Origin: Ecdyonurus torrentis
Taxonomy: Eukaryota; Arthropoda; Insecta; Ephemeroptera; Heptageniidae
Length of the DNA stretch: 64,000 nucleotides
Direction: 5' to 3'
Assembly (NCBI GenBank): GCA_949318235.1
Contig: OX439137.1
Location: 25,203,799-25,267,798 of the forward strand
Shown: one piece after another, positions 22,945-35,649 of the stretch
Numbering within the stretch: position 1 is the first letter of the stretch
How the letters are laid out: the number at the start of each line of letters is the position of its first letter
Notes under the pieces: generated by a model
Database searches by the model: none
The model's input: only the letters and a program-made list of their open reading frames with translations
What the model was told of the DNA's origin: nothing
Made by a program: the position numbers and the translations under genes

Positions 22945-23404
22945 GTCTATACTTCAAAAGTTTTCTCTCCAGCTTTCAAGCGTTTAATACACCATTAAAA
23001 AAAATTATGCCAAATTACTGTTTATGAAATAAAAATAAATTTATAATGATTTTCAAAAATAAAAAGTTATTATTATAATTTTTTACCATACTAGAATAGT
23101 TGGTATAATAAGCAATTTTTTTTGTTTAAACTTGAAAGCTCTTCATTTTGTAGCACATTATATAATTTAATATTCATGAAACTGTTGACTTTAGCATTAT
23201 ACAAAAACACCGAATCTCCTCACTAACGTTTTGCTTATATTATAATCAGTATAATAAAAACTATATTAGACCTTCGCAATGAATTAATTAATATTAATAT
23301 ATATACACTGTTTTTATTATAGAAATCTTTGGTAAAGCTGTGAAGCTCTTTAAAAGTTATAGTTTCAATTTTCTTAGCGAGTAAACTTTATGTTCTCGTT
23401 GAAG

Positions 23405-23436
<32 letters not shown>

Positions 23437-23464
23437 GTGAATAAAATTGTGATATTTTCACCGA

Positions 23465-23545
23465 ACTGATAAGGTGAAGGTAAGCAGACTCGTAACTCTG
23501 TACTCCTCATCTAGTGCAAGTTCGAGCTGGGTTTTAGTAGTTCTG
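23465..23545 (+). mobile_element. SINE family C fragment
   Basis: GTGAAGGTAAGCAGACTCG, ACTCTGTACTCCTCATC and GTTCGAGCTGG match the head of the 17650-17824 SINE read on its own strand. Both ends are lost. Confidence 0.55.
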
Positions 23546-23806
23546 GGTATATTAATAAATTTAATAATAATTGTCATATTTTATTTTATTTTTCAGGGCT
23601 ACCAAAAATTTATTTAAAAAATAGAAAATAAAAAATAAAAAATTCATTTACAAACTTTTACACAGTTACACAATGTTTTAAGTATTTTGGATTTAACGTG
23701 AATATGATGACACTAAACGTTGATAAACTGACGATCAATTCACAAGTGTTAATAATTTTACTAGCCCAGTCTGATCAACAAGAATTCATTACAATCATAT
23801 TCTATG

Positions 23807-23918
<112 letters not shown>

Positions 23919-23959
23919 GACTGCAAAAAATAATATTTTTGTTAGAATGCATATATAAT

Positions 23960-24519
23960 TATTAATATGCAGTTCTCAAACAGCATCATAGAGTATATTA
24001 TAAAATAAACATAGCATTTTAATTAATTACACAATTTTATTCGTGGGTCAATTATAAAAACTTTTAAGTACTAAGAAAATAATGGCATAATAAAATTTAT
24101 GCAGAAACAATTATAAGTGCCGTTAGATAGAGCCTTAAAAAAGGAACTTTAACATTTGAAAGCAAATATAATTATATACTCTATATACAAATATTTATAC
24201 TCACTAAAATTTCAATATTTAAAAATAGATAAACTTTATATATATCATCAATTATAATGATTAAAAAAATATGACTGCAGACAAAAACATATTAATTTTT
24301 TTATATATATTTTACTGCAGTAATTATTTTATTTGAAGTAACAATATTTTTATATATGTAAATCCTATAATATGATGATAGATTATAATTTAAAACCTTT
24401 ATTATTTTTTTTTATACGACTATAAAAAAAACTACTGAGTTGTGTGACATTTGTTGACTATTTTATTTATACTGTCTTTTTTTTATGAGTTCTAAAACGA
24501 TGAAAATGTTTTTCATATC
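23960..24519. other. AT-rich intergenic DNA, no gene seen
   Basis: Nothing recognisable was found. Confidence 0.5.
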
Positions 24520-24590
<71 letters not shown>

Positions 24591-24607
24591 TCTCTCTGTT
24601 TCTCTCT
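24520..24607. repeat. (CT)n microsatellite
   Basis: More than 40 CT units with minor interruptions near the 3' end (actct, gttt). Confidence 0.95.
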
Positions 24608-25060
24608 ATAGTGAATTTGCATTTGAATCCAATATAACATTGCAACCTGTATGCTATATTTTATATATATATGTATTTTTTCCTCTAAATTATACAACAT
24701 TTTCAATATCAGAGTTTATGCGTTGTTAAAAATTTAAAACCATGAAAAATATGCATACATTCATATTTAATAGATAAGTTTTTAATTTGACTTTTATAGA
24801 TTTTTGATAAATTTTGTATAAAATAAATATATTTATAAATTGTTCAGGGAATTCATTTAAAATGAATTTATTAAAATTGGAAATTGGAAAAAAAAAGTGC
24901 AAATCACTTTGTGTACATTGACAATAAATAATAATAATATTTGATATATAATATTTATTTACAATTTATAAATGATTTCTAATGATAAACAGTTGTTTCA
25001 ATTGATGAAAATAATATTTGACTGCAGTGTTTGTTCGCGTGTGATGTGAACGTTTTGTAT

Positions 25061-25450
<390 letters not shown>

Positions 25451-26074
25451 TTTTTCCTTCTTAAAGTTTGAAAGCTTAAATTTCATACTTAGGGCGATTG
25501 AAACAAGTTAATACGTATATTACTCCTTCATTCCAATAAAAATTATAAAAAAAAAGTACTGTTCAGTATGTAAAAAATGAATTTGTAGTGTTGTACTGTA
25601 CATTTCATATTTTATATAAATTGGAAAATATATACTAAAGATTCTCTATCAAAAATATAAAAAAAATACATATCGTTAAGTTAGCCTAGTTGTAAGCATA
25701 AAGTTATAAATTTAAAAAAAATCAAATGTGTATTGAGTAAAATTTGTTGAGTCTCCACTTAATGATGTGCACTTTTAAATGCATGCAAGAAAGTAATAAC
25801 AATTACTGTAAATCAAATCAAATCAAATTTTTTCAAAGCAAAGGTAAATAAATAAATACATAATATAATAAATGTTTTGTTTTTTTGGTCAGTTGTATTC
25901 ATTATATAAAGTCTGTATAATAAAAGTATTTCCATATATTTAAAATTTTTATTGAAATGTTGTATTAAATTTCGTGTATAAGGAATAAACAATCTAAATG
26001 TTTGAAAACAAACAAAAAAGAAGCTGTTTTGTCATCACTTTAGTAATAGTGGAAATACTCTCTGGTACTCCGAT

Positions 26075-26081
<7 letters not shown>

Positions 26082-26132
<51 letters not shown>
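26082..26132. repeat. (CT)n microsatellite
   Basis: About 25 CT units. Confidence 0.95.
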
Positions 26133-26135
<3 letters not shown>

Positions 26136-26368
26136 ATATCTGCAATAAATAACTTTTCACAATCTTGTTATACAAACTTTTTTCATATATGCACTTTGCA
26201 ATATTTTCTCGTATATTGATTTCAATACAATACAAAGAATTGTAAGCCATTTTTATTGCTTTCACCTCTTTATATACCAGTTGAACAATATAGAAAATAT
26301 CATTCTTTTTATTTACATTTTCAAAGCAAAGTTTAACAACTATTTTATTTGATATTTTACTCTAACTG

Positions 26369-26711
26369 TTTAAAGCCATAGACCACATAAAACAACATTT
26401 GTTTCTTAATGAATAAACACGAAATGGGATCTTCAAAACTGATGTCAATTTGTACCAGAATGTTAATGTAGCCCCACGAGAGAGCGTGAAGAAACTGTAA
26501 AGTATGCAATTTGCGTGAAATTCATGTTTATGACGTCAGAAACATGCAAAAATTAGTACGGAAATGTTGTGCGGGTTGCAGAAATCGAAACTTCTGATCA
26601 CTGCTACGAAGCTACAGTTGTGTTTTGAGACAAACTAAAGTTATTTATGTAAGTCCCATCACATGTTTTGTGATACAAATGCTTATGTTTTTCTCTGCTC
26701 TATTCCTTTAA
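26369..26711 (+). mobile_element. M2-family MITE, full copy
   Basis: TTAAAGCCATAGACCACATAA at the left; CTGCTCTATTCCTTTAA at the right. TGACGTCA at 26531-26538 sits in a GTTTATGACGTCAGAAAC context at the centre. Both ends are bounded by TTAA. Non-coding. Confidence 0.88.
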
Positions 26712-27187
26712 TGTGGATTTATGTAAGTATAAAGTAATAATAAAGACGGGGAGAATTAAATCTTACTAACAAAGTAAGTTTTGAGATACTTTATGTAGTT
26801 AAGTATATTATGCAGGATTTAACACATCCTAATGGTCTCTATGGGAATTGCAAAATTTAAAAAGAAAAAAAAACTAAAATTTTGTAACTTTAATATAGTG
26901 TTTCTTGTATTTCCTTTTATACGTAGTTGTAAAAAAAGAAGTCAGATTATTGATTTTCGGGACAGTGTTTTAGCACATATTTAGTAACTTGTAAATTCTA
27001 TTGAAGTCAATTTCAATTCTATTTCAGTTATTAATCCATAAATAAAAAAATAAAAATTGACAGCCATTCCCCCAAAAAGCTAATGATGTCATTTTCCTTT
27101 ACTCGTTTGTTTGAATTACAGAAGACAATCGAACTCTGCTTCAATAGAATCTACTAGTTACACTCTTTCTAAAATATGTGCTCAACT

Positions 27188-27690
27188 ACTGTCGCAAAAA
27201 TCATTAGTCGATAAATTAAAGTATTGACATTGATTGCTTATGTTTACTCTAAAAAACGGAAAAGTAAGTGCTGGAAAAGGAAACCATGTGACTGTAAAAG
27301 TGGGAGAAAAGTTGGTGCCAGCAGAAAGCTAGGCCTGAGCTACCTCCCACTTTTACTGTCACGTGGTATCCTATTACGGTACTTCCTTTTCCGCATTTTG
27401 AGTAAACATTAGCGGTCATTTGTTTCCTAGCATTTATACGGCAGTATTTGTTTATGATTTGCTGATAGGTAGGTAGAGATATGAATTTTAATTTTTTTTT
27501 TCTTGATAATTTATTTACTGTCTCAAAAATCATTAGTCTTCCTCATGGACCATAAATTAAAGTATTGAAATTTGTTTCCTAGCATCTACTGTATAATATA
27601 CAGTATACGATAATGTTTGTTTATGAATTTGTGCTAGGAATAGATATTATTTTTTCTTCTTTTTCTTGAAAACTTATTTGTGATACAGCC
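27188..27690. repeat. Local tandem duplication; the first copy carries an M6 insertion
   Basis: ACTGTCGCAAAAATCATTAG...AAATTAAAGTATTGA at 27188-27228 is repeated at 27517-27567. TTTGTTTCCTAGCAT...GTTTATGA at 27419-27460 is repeated at 27570-27630. In copy 1 the two blocks are separated by the 186-bp M6 element; in copy 2 they adjoin. Confidence 0.75.
27232..27417. mobile_element. M6 foldback MITE, 186 bp, with 3-bp target duplication
   Basis: Ends GATTGCTTATGTTTACTC and GAGTAAACATTAGCGGTC are imperfect inverted repeats. The arms continue with CGGAAAAG/CTTTTCCG and CCCACTTTTACTGTCAC-type pairing. ATT flanks both sides. The empty site is visible in the neighbouring duplicate (27517-27630). A second copy of exactly the same length is at 41800-41985. 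Confidence 0.88.
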
Positions 27691-27729
27691 AAAACTATTT
27701 GATGAAACTGACAGCTCTGCTCAATAACA

Positions 27730-27838
27730 TGTGTGCTTTTCCAATAATTTGTAAAGTCCTTACCTGTCGATAAGACAATGTCTTGACTGGGACTGGGATT
27801 GGTGTATAGCACGATAACACAATATGGCAAGCAAAATA
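27730..27838 (+). mobile_element. SINE family B, 5'-truncated
   Basis: GTGTGCTTTTCC, AAGTCCTTACCTGTCGATAA, GACTGGGACTGGGATTGGTG and ATAACACAATATGGCAAGCA match the 3' half of the copies at 40447 (plus) and 46560 (minus). It ends in an A-rich tail. Confidence 0.8.
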
Positions 27839-28029
27839 ATAATAAGTAATAAATATGAAGACTCAAGGTTTGCCTAAACAATTTTGGTATATACTACAAT
27901 TATATTTTGTTCTAACAATTGAATTTATTATAATTAAATTAAATATTTTCTTGGGTACTTTAAAAGCTTATAAAATAGTAATAAAAAAAACATATTATAC
28001 CATGTATGTACTTTGAATATAATTTATTT

Positions 28030-29340
28030 TTCATTTAACATTAATAAAAACAATTAAATCCGTAACCGATTAATAATTTAAAGAAGAAAAAAAGGTCAGT
28101 GTTTTTGTCACTTTATTATTATAATCCAATATTCAAGGCTTAACCTCCTAAATCTTACAAAAAAGGGGAAGAAGAAGAATAATAAAAAAAAGGTTTAATC
28201 TTACATAAAGTTATGTAGTAAAAAAAGAAACTTATAAATTGTGTATAAGAGTTTCCCAAGTTTAACTTTCACTATCTTGTTTTCCCACATTTGAAGCTTA
28301 TGTGAGGCTTATCTTAGAAAAACATACATAAGTCTTATATTTTGCTATTTTTTTATTATTGTTATTATTTTTTTTTTGGTACAAAATTGTAACTGATATA
28401 TTTTTTTGAGACGTGTCTATTCAATAATATTTCTTTTAAACTTTTTTTTTTTTTTTTTTTTTTGTGCAAATTTTGAGGAAGAACAAATATTTATACAATC
28501 TTTAACTTTATGTATAAAATTCTTTATAAATCTAAAGAAGAATATTGATATATCAATTTCTACATACTGTTACTAAAAAAATTAACGTGAAATTCATTAC
28601 GTAGTTTGGAAAGCCCTTATAAGATTCAAGTGTAATATTGAATACAATACCATTTTATTATACAGATATGCTTTCAAAATGAAAAAAAGGAAGAAAAAAA
28701 ATCTTGTTACTTTTGCTTATATTGTATGTGGATAACATTAGAGGTATGTTGAATAATCCATTATAATCTTTATATAATCCTCATTGAAATGCTGCTTAAA
28801 AGTTGGTTACAAAAAGTACAAAGACCACTTATACAGTATAAACAATTACAAATTATAATAATAAAACATAAACTAAAAATCGATGCCAATCGAGTTTTCC
28901 ACAGCCCCCGTACACGGTAATGTCCGTTGTGCCAACTTTGTTTGTCCGTCAAAGCACGTAAAGAAAAAGGTCTAATATATGCCTCATAATTACCTGTCAC
29001 AATTGTAATCATCTAAATTTTGGAAAGAAATCTTATTTGAAATCATTTCATTATAAAAAGAAAAGAGTGTGGTATAATAAAAGCTAGAAGAAATTATGTG
29101 AAACAATAATTTATCAAAACAAAAAATAACATCAACACTTTTATAAAAAAAAATTCTTAATAGTACAGAAATAAGTTAATAATTTATTTGTTTGTTTCTT
29201 TATTAAGTTTTTTTCTTAGACTTAAAACTTTTGTCCAAGACTTTATTTCTTTTTACTTTTTGTGTTTCTTTTACTTTTCTTTTTCTTTTTTTTTACGTAA
29301 ACATTCCAATCTTTTTAACTTGGAAACATAGAGAGAGTAA
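28030..29340. other. AT-rich intergenic DNA with one unassigned GC-richer patch
   Basis: A GC-richer patch at 28880-28990 is open on the minus strand for about 80 codons (GNYEAYIRPFSLRALTDKQS...). It has no splice context, start context or recognised family, and could be a retroelement scrap. The rest shows nothing. Confidence 0.35.
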
Positions 29341-29350
29341 GAGGAAGAAC

Positions 29351-29352
<2 letters not shown>

Positions 29353-29410
<58 letters not shown>
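29353..29410. repeat. (GA)n microsatellite
   Basis: About 29 GA units. Confidence 0.95.
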
Positions 29411-29413
<3 letters not shown>

Positions 29414-29990
29414 AGAGAATAATAAAAACTTGGTACCAAAAGTACGTATTTCTACAAACTTGATGTCTAACTTGAATAAGTTTAGTTTATATGCTAGCTA
29501 TAGGTAAGACACGTACAGTCGTAAAAAAAAAAGTAAATAAAAAAAAATACATAAAATAAATTTAGTGACAAAATAAAAAATTCTAAAAAAGCACACACTA
29601 TACAAAAAAAAAAAAAAAAAAAAAAAAAAAAGCAACCCATGTCTTAGTTTGTTACGTATAAAGTCTAAAAATAGAACTATAAATTTAAATATTGACATGC
29701 ACAAAAATCTTTGCTTATTTATGATTTTACATTTTATTTTATTAGTTCAGTTTTTGTATATTGACATATTAGCCTGTTTTTATACTTTCACAATCCGAAA
29801 GTAATGATTAGTTTTCAAAGAAGTTGAATTGGAGACATTATTTCTATTCCGTGCTATTTATTTTCTGTTCGAATATGGTATCAAAATGTAAGATTAAACC
29901 TATAAGTAATATATATTATAATGATGAAATAAAAAGGCAAAGCTAGTCAAAGTTTTAAATTTAATACGATTCAAATACAGTGTATGTGAC

Positions 29991-30327
29991 TTAAAGGAAT
30001 AGACCAGAGAAAAACATAAGCATTTATACCACAAAACACTTAATGGGACTTACATAAATAACTTAAGTTTGTCTCAAAACCCAACTGTATAGCTCCGTAG
30101 CAGAGATCAGAAATTTTGATTTATGCAACCCGCAAAACATTTCCATACTAATTTTTGCATATTTCTGACGTCATAAACATGAATAGTCACTTAAATTGCA
30201 TACTTTACAGTATTTTCACGCTCTCTCGTGGGGCTACATTAACATTCTGGTAAAAATTGTCAACAGTTTTGAAGATCCCATTTTATGTTTATTAATTAAA
30301 AAGCACATGTTGTTTTATGTGGTCTTT
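29991..30327 (-). mobile_element. M2-family MITE, full copy
   Basis: Reads TTAAAGGAATAGACCAGAGA on the plus strand and ends CATGTTGTTTTATGTGGTCT. TGACGTCA is at 30166-30173. It is the reverse complement of the 26369 copy. Confidence 0.85.
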
Positions 30328-30406
30328 GGGGCATCATATGTGAGTCAATGATCAATTCATCTCAAAAAGCCATATTGTAACCCCTGAACTTTCTCTTTAA
30401 AGTTTG
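30328..30406. mobile_element. Short repeat shared with 41150-41245
   Basis: CTTTGGGGCATCATATGTGAG, then AAGCCATATTGTA and ACCCCTGAACTTTC. The other copy has the same blocks in the same order. Class unknown; it directly abuts the M2 right end here. Confidence 0.55.
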
Positions 30407-30745
30407 AAATTCACAGAAAAAAAAAAATAAAAATTGTGCTGTGTACAACATAAAGATGTTTTTTTTTTTTGCAACCTAATATTTTGTCATGTACTGCTTT
30501 ACTATAAAGTAAAGTGATCTTACAGTGGGGCTTTACTTTTTAGTAGTGAAAAGTACTTTACTGTACATAGCATAGTTGAGCCTTCGTAGTTAAACCTTCA
30601 GTCTCTTCTTTACGTTTTTACTATCCTTATAGAAATCTCTTGAGAAACTTGGCCACCTAGAATAAAATAGAGAAAAACTTCAGAAAACCACTACTATCAC
30701 AGCTGATGAAATTTTAACTTTTTAATTAATAATAATAAAAACTGT

Positions 30746-31077
30746 TTAAGGCATAGACCAGAAGAAAACATAAGCATTTATATCACAAAACACTTGATGG
30801 GACTTACATAAATAAGTTTAGTTTGTCTCAAAACCCAACTGTAGCTCCGTAGCAGTGATCAGAAAATTTCAATTTATGCTACCCGCAAAATATTTTTTGC
30901 ATGTTTATGACGTCAGAAACATGAATAGTCACGCAAATTACATAATTTACCGTATTTTCACGCTCTCTCGTGGGGCTGCATTAACATTCTGATAAGAATT
31001 GTCATCAGTTTTAAAGATCCAATGTCGTATTTATTCATTAAAAAGCACATGTTGTTTTATGTGGTCTATAGCTTTAA
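30746..31077 (-). mobile_element. M2-family MITE, full copy
   Basis: TTAAGGCATAGACCAGAAGA to TTATGTGGTCTATAGCTTTAA. TGACGTCA is at 30908-30915. Only 420 bp from the preceding M2 copy and in the same orientation. Confidence 0.87.
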
Positions 31078-31543
31078 GTTAAATAAACTTAATTAAATTC
31101 AAGCAAGTAAATTTTTTATTTAATTTCAAAAATAGGTCAGTCACTATAGATAATTACTATAAACAATAAAAATAAAACTTAATTTAGCTTATGTATACAA
31201 ATAAAATAATAGAAGAGTACTTCACTTCAATAAAGTTTAAAAGTCATTTATTTAAATTTGATTGCATTTGTGTGATTTTGTGTGGTAATTAGTAATTGAA
31301 TGAATGGTATTGAATATATGTATATAAAAAATGTTTTATATAATAGTAATTAATTAGACTTAACCTCATTTGTCATAGTCAGTAGATTTTAACCACTTTA
31401 TAATGGTTGAGAGAGAGAGAGAAAGAGAGAGAGAGACGAATAAAAAAGGTCACTTTATAAAGTTCAATGATACGAAAGAGTCAATGGCATGTTTAATACT
31501 AATTTTTATTTATTTTAGTTTACAATTTTAAGTACAATTCAAT

Positions 31544-31955
31544 TTAAAGCCCTTGTCAACTTATTTTTTTATCATTTAAAATACTAGACTGATAATTAAC
31601 ATACCTTAATATCCATGAACTAGACACCATCACGTTGATTTTGTATTTATTTTTGTTTATTTTCCTTTTTGCGGTTATATCACGTATCTGACGTCACAAT
31701 GTACCACCGCCAATCACAGTCACCACTCTGGCCACGTGATAAATTTACACCCCTCCCTCAAGTTCCTTGCCCCTATCACGGCCCCATCGGTAAATTGTGA
31801 CGTCAGATACGTGATATAACTGCAAAAAGAAAATTAACGAAATTAAATACAAAATTAACGTGGTGGTGTCTAATTCATGGATATTAAAGTATGGTAATTA
31901 TCAATCTACATAGTATTCTAAATGATAAAAAAGTAACTTGATAAGGGTTTTAATT
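31544..31955. mobile_element. M4-family foldback MITE
   Basis: The arms are inverted around about 31745, with CRE palindromes at 31689-31696 and 31798-31805. CACCGCCAATCACAGTCAC (CCAAT box) lies near the centre. TTTAAAGCCCTTGTCAAC at the left end, GATAAGGGTTTTAA at the right. A short (GA)n tract lies outside at 31408-31436. Confidence 0.85.
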
Positions 31956-31980
31956 GAAGTGGAAGTTTATAAAATAATTA

Positions 31981-32035
31981 AGCAATAATTATGCTATAAT
32001 AATATAAATGTAGCATAAATTATGTAATTTCATGC
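31981..32035 (+). mobile_element. M8 fragment
   Basis: AATTATGCTATAATAATATA and GTAGCATAAATTATGTAATTT match the 3' end of the M8 copy at 21405-21583. Confidence 0.45.
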
Positions 32036-32179
32036 AATGAATAATTTTTATTTCTCATTTTTATTTTTGAGATTCTATGTATAAAGTACATATAATAATT
32101 ATACATGATTAAATAAATTTAATTATAAATGCAATAAATGAAAAATATAAACAAGTTTAGATGTCAATGAATATGATAG

Positions 32180-32301
<122 letters not shown>

Positions 32302-33200
32302 GACCTCATTTATTTTATTGCTTTCATGCAGATGTGTTGTTATTAATGAAGCAAAATAATAATAATAATTAAAAAGCAGCAAATATATAATATCGATGAT
32401 TACAAATCAAAGCCTCTCACCATAAAGATTAAATCCATATGGATTGCTGGTTATTGTTTATAATATTTAATAACATTATTGATATAGATTTGAAAATTTA
32501 TTAATTCCAGAATAATATTTTAATTATTAGCTTTTTTATTATTATTATTATTTGTATTATATTTACATTTGAAATAATTAATTGATATACTGGTAATTAT
32601 TTAAATAAACAACATTTCATGTTTATTGATTTTTTTTAGTGTATTTTTTAAAGTGTATTTCATATAATATTATTATGTACTTTTTCATACATGCTTGATA
32701 ATATAATATGATTATATTATTTTGATTTTTTTTTTTTGAAATTTATGTGCGAAAATAAAAATAAATAAACGAATACCCTACAATCTAAGAACATTCTATT
32801 TGAATTGTATAATATTTTCAAAAGTTAAAATTCAAATAGAATGATATCATAATTCTGTAATAATAATATATGCACAGATTTTCTTATTTTAAAGTCACGC
32901 GCATCCTGAATATAAGTTTGCGTGATAATGTTCATAAAATCGTGATAACTTCACTTTATTCATTATACAGTATATCAGAACACGTCATACTTTTATTTTA
33001 AACTTATTATTAGATTTATCATAACATTAAAATTGCCTTCTATTTTTATTTTTTTCAAAGGAGAAATGTTCATTAAAAAAAGTTTCTCTTTCTTTTTAAA
33101 ATATCAAGTCAAAAAGTTTCATGTTTCAAAAATCAAAACCTTGTTTTTTTTTTGTATGAGTGTCATTTGAATGCTCACGAAATTAAGTACCTGATTTAAA

Positions 33201-33502
33201 TTAAAGGCGTAGAACATCTTGAACTAATATCCCGATACCTATAAATATCAACGTTGATTTGGCAGGAGTCATTAATTGCTAATTTATTTTTCATTCACGA
33301 AATGCCAGTTGCGGGTTCATGACGTCACAGCTTGCTTGTTTCCGCACGTCATAAATCAGCAAGCTGTGACGTCATAAAGCCGCAACTGCCATTTCCTGAA
33401 TAGAAAATAAATTAGAAATCAATGACTCTGGCCAAATCAACTTTGATATTCATGTATGTTAGAATAGTAGATTTTAATTTTCAAGATGTTCTACGCCTTT
33501 AA
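33201..33502. mobile_element. M1-family foldback MITE
   Basis: TTAAAGGCGTAGAACATC at the left and GATGTTCTACGCCTTTAA at the right. CRE palindromes are at 33320-33327 and 33367-33374, symmetrically placed around the centre. The central loop is GCTTGTTTCCGCACG. Confidence 0.9.
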
Positions 33503-33779
33503 ATAATTTTTATTAGGCAATTGATAAAAAATTGATGTAAACAATAGAATACTCGAAAGGTGGATGAAAAAAGCAAGTTGGCTATACCCGTAAAAATAAC
33601 GATCACTTAATTAAAAATTCAAGCTAACAGCCGTTGAAATGCATGAAATATTATGTTACTTTTGCCTGTCTTTATAATTAATATATTTCTTTTCTGTTTT
33701 AGGTGAGTACATCTTCTTTTTCTCATCTTGTTTGTGAATGAAGTTTTAGTAAGTACAAACTTTTAGTGAAACAAAATGC

Positions 33780-33926
<147 letters not shown>

Positions 33927-34019
33927 TGTCCTCCCTGTACCATGTACCCTACTGTATACAAGATTTTCTCAAGTTAATTTTATATAAGGCGAAAAGAAGA
34001 ACATTCTAATGAACTCGAA

Positions 34020-34690
34020 TCTGTTCTGACTAAATTTAATTTTTCCAACATAATTTATGCTATATTGTATGACGACTATGTAATATAGCATGAAAGCTAA
34101 GCTATTTAGCTTAATTATTGTTTGGAATTTACGTTTATTCTATAGCTATATATGGTATAGTTGTAGCTTAATTCCTACGTAATTTAGATTTTTCAAGTTA
34201 TTTGTGTTATTGTGAAAGAAGTTGAAATTGTAAAGAAAAAAGTAACAATAATTTATTTTTTCTGACAAAATAATTTCCATAAATATTGTTTTAAATTAAA
34301 ATTAATTCAAAGCATAATATTAACGAAGTGAGAAATATTACAAAAATGGTTTAGAGATTTATATCTAAAGAGAAACTTGTAATAGAATATATTATTTTTC
34401 TTTATATTTAACTTATGTTTTTAGTATTATTTAAATATAAATTGTTGGAATAAATAGTACTGCACTGCATTTATACTGCATATTTAATTTAATGCAGTTA
34501 AGTTTTAAGTATATACATACTACACAGCTGCTGTTTTTATAATCGATTTTTAATCTTTTTAAGTTTAAAAAAAAAGGCTAGAACAAAAAATATGGTTTTA
34601 GATTTTATTCTTAATATTTATATAATTTATTTATTAACTGCATAAAAAATCTGTGAAAGTTAAAGCTTGGTTATTGAAATTGGTCTTTAG
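34020..34690. other. AT-rich intergenic DNA, no gene seen
   Basis: Contains a small palindromic stretch with TATAGCATG/CATAATTTATGC-like motifs (34045-34105), possibly an M8 scrap, and then nothing recognisable. A (GA)n tract follows at 34699-34737. Confidence 0.45.
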
Positions 34691-34700
34691 CAAAATCACT

Positions 34701-34738
<38 letters not shown>

Positions 34739-34810
34739 AATTATGCATAAATTATAAACTTGGAAACAAAAACATAACTACATTTCTCCCAAAACTACTT
34801 CGAGTGGATG

Positions 34811-35010
34811 CAGTGTAATTATCTATGTAAAGTCAACTGTGATTGGCTAGTAGGTTTATAACACGCTCTCTGATTGGTCTAGATACATACAGTGTAATTA
34901 ACTATGTAAAGTCAACTGTGATTGGCTAGTAGGTTTATAACACGCTCTCTGATTGGTTTAGCACCGCGGATACAGCTTTTGGCGGGAAAGACCTTGTATT
35001 GGCCAGAGTG
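34811..35010. repeat. 79-bp tandem duplication with CCAAT boxes, next to an E2F-like site
   Basis: CAGTGTAATTATCTATGTAA at 34811 recurs at 34890 (one mismatch), and the two 79-bp units are almost identical. Inverted CCAAT boxes (ATTGG) occur at 34842, 34873, 34921, 34952 and 34998. TTTTGGCGGGAAAG, a strong match to the E2F consensus, lies at 34977-34990. Whether this is a promoter or a transposon end is not decided by the sequence. Confidence 0.6.
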
Positions 35011-35044
35011 TAGTCGAAATCACATGTAATTTTACCTTGCAAAA

Positions 35045-35370
35045 CTAAAATATTGATTCACTCGTCTGATTTGCATGCAAGAGGTTGCGGGTTCGATTCC
35101 AGCCACTGACCAAGTTTTTATGAAAGCCTAGCGATGGCAGGTAGCTAGCTTCAAGATTTGGGAAGCAAGGTCAATATTGAAAACTAGTCTGACTGAGTAT
35201 TTACACTGTTTTCAGTCTGCTATGGAGATTGTCAGGATGTTTGCTAGGCGAGGGCGGCCCGTTTTGGTTGAACCCGCACAAACTTTCTGAAGAAATCTCA
35301 AGGGTTTCTGAAGATTCGAGGAATAAATGAGCACCTCAATGAGGTTTCGCAAAATAATAATAATAATACA
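35045..35370 (+). mobile_element. tRNA-derived SINE (family A), second copy
   Basis: The head CTGATTTGCATGCAAGAGG plus GGGTTCGATTCC reads like the anticodon arm and T-arm of a tRNA-Ala. The body blocks CTGACTGAGTATTTACAC, TTGAACCCGCACA and GAAGATTCGAGG match 20781-21070. The tail is (ATA)n-rich (35351-35368). Confidence 0.8.
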
Positions 35371-35615
35371 ATGTCCCTGTTGAGGTTTCTGTGAATGGCC
35401 TGGTTAGAAAAGATTGGTTGACAGCAAAAGGCAAGTTGAACCTCGAGGACACCTGGGCATTTAGCTGCAGTTCTTGCTATAGCTAACATCGTGCGCAAAG
35501 TGCTTAGTTTGTGATCCCTCTTTTTGCCACCTGCAGTTTCTATCAGATAATTGGCAAAAGATTATTCTCACCTTCACCTTGAATCAAGTAGGATTCCGAT
35601 GTTGGTGTTACAGAA
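35370..35615 (+). mobile_element. Interspersed repeat shared with 56655-56888
   Basis: CGTGCGCAAAGTGCTTAGTTTG, CCACCTGCAGTTTCTATCAG and GATGTTGGTGTTACA also occur at 56772-56888 in the same order. It follows the SINE tail directly, so it is either a second element or an extension of it. Confidence 0.65.
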
Positions 35616-35649
35616 GAAAAGAGGAAAGAACTCATAATAATAATAAAAA

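Noticed and set aside
28770..29012. 80-codon minus-strand ORF (GNYEAYIRPFSLRALTDKQS...)
   Set aside because: Protein-like in part, but single, short, without family match or splice partners. I noted it in the intergenic entry and did not call it a gene.
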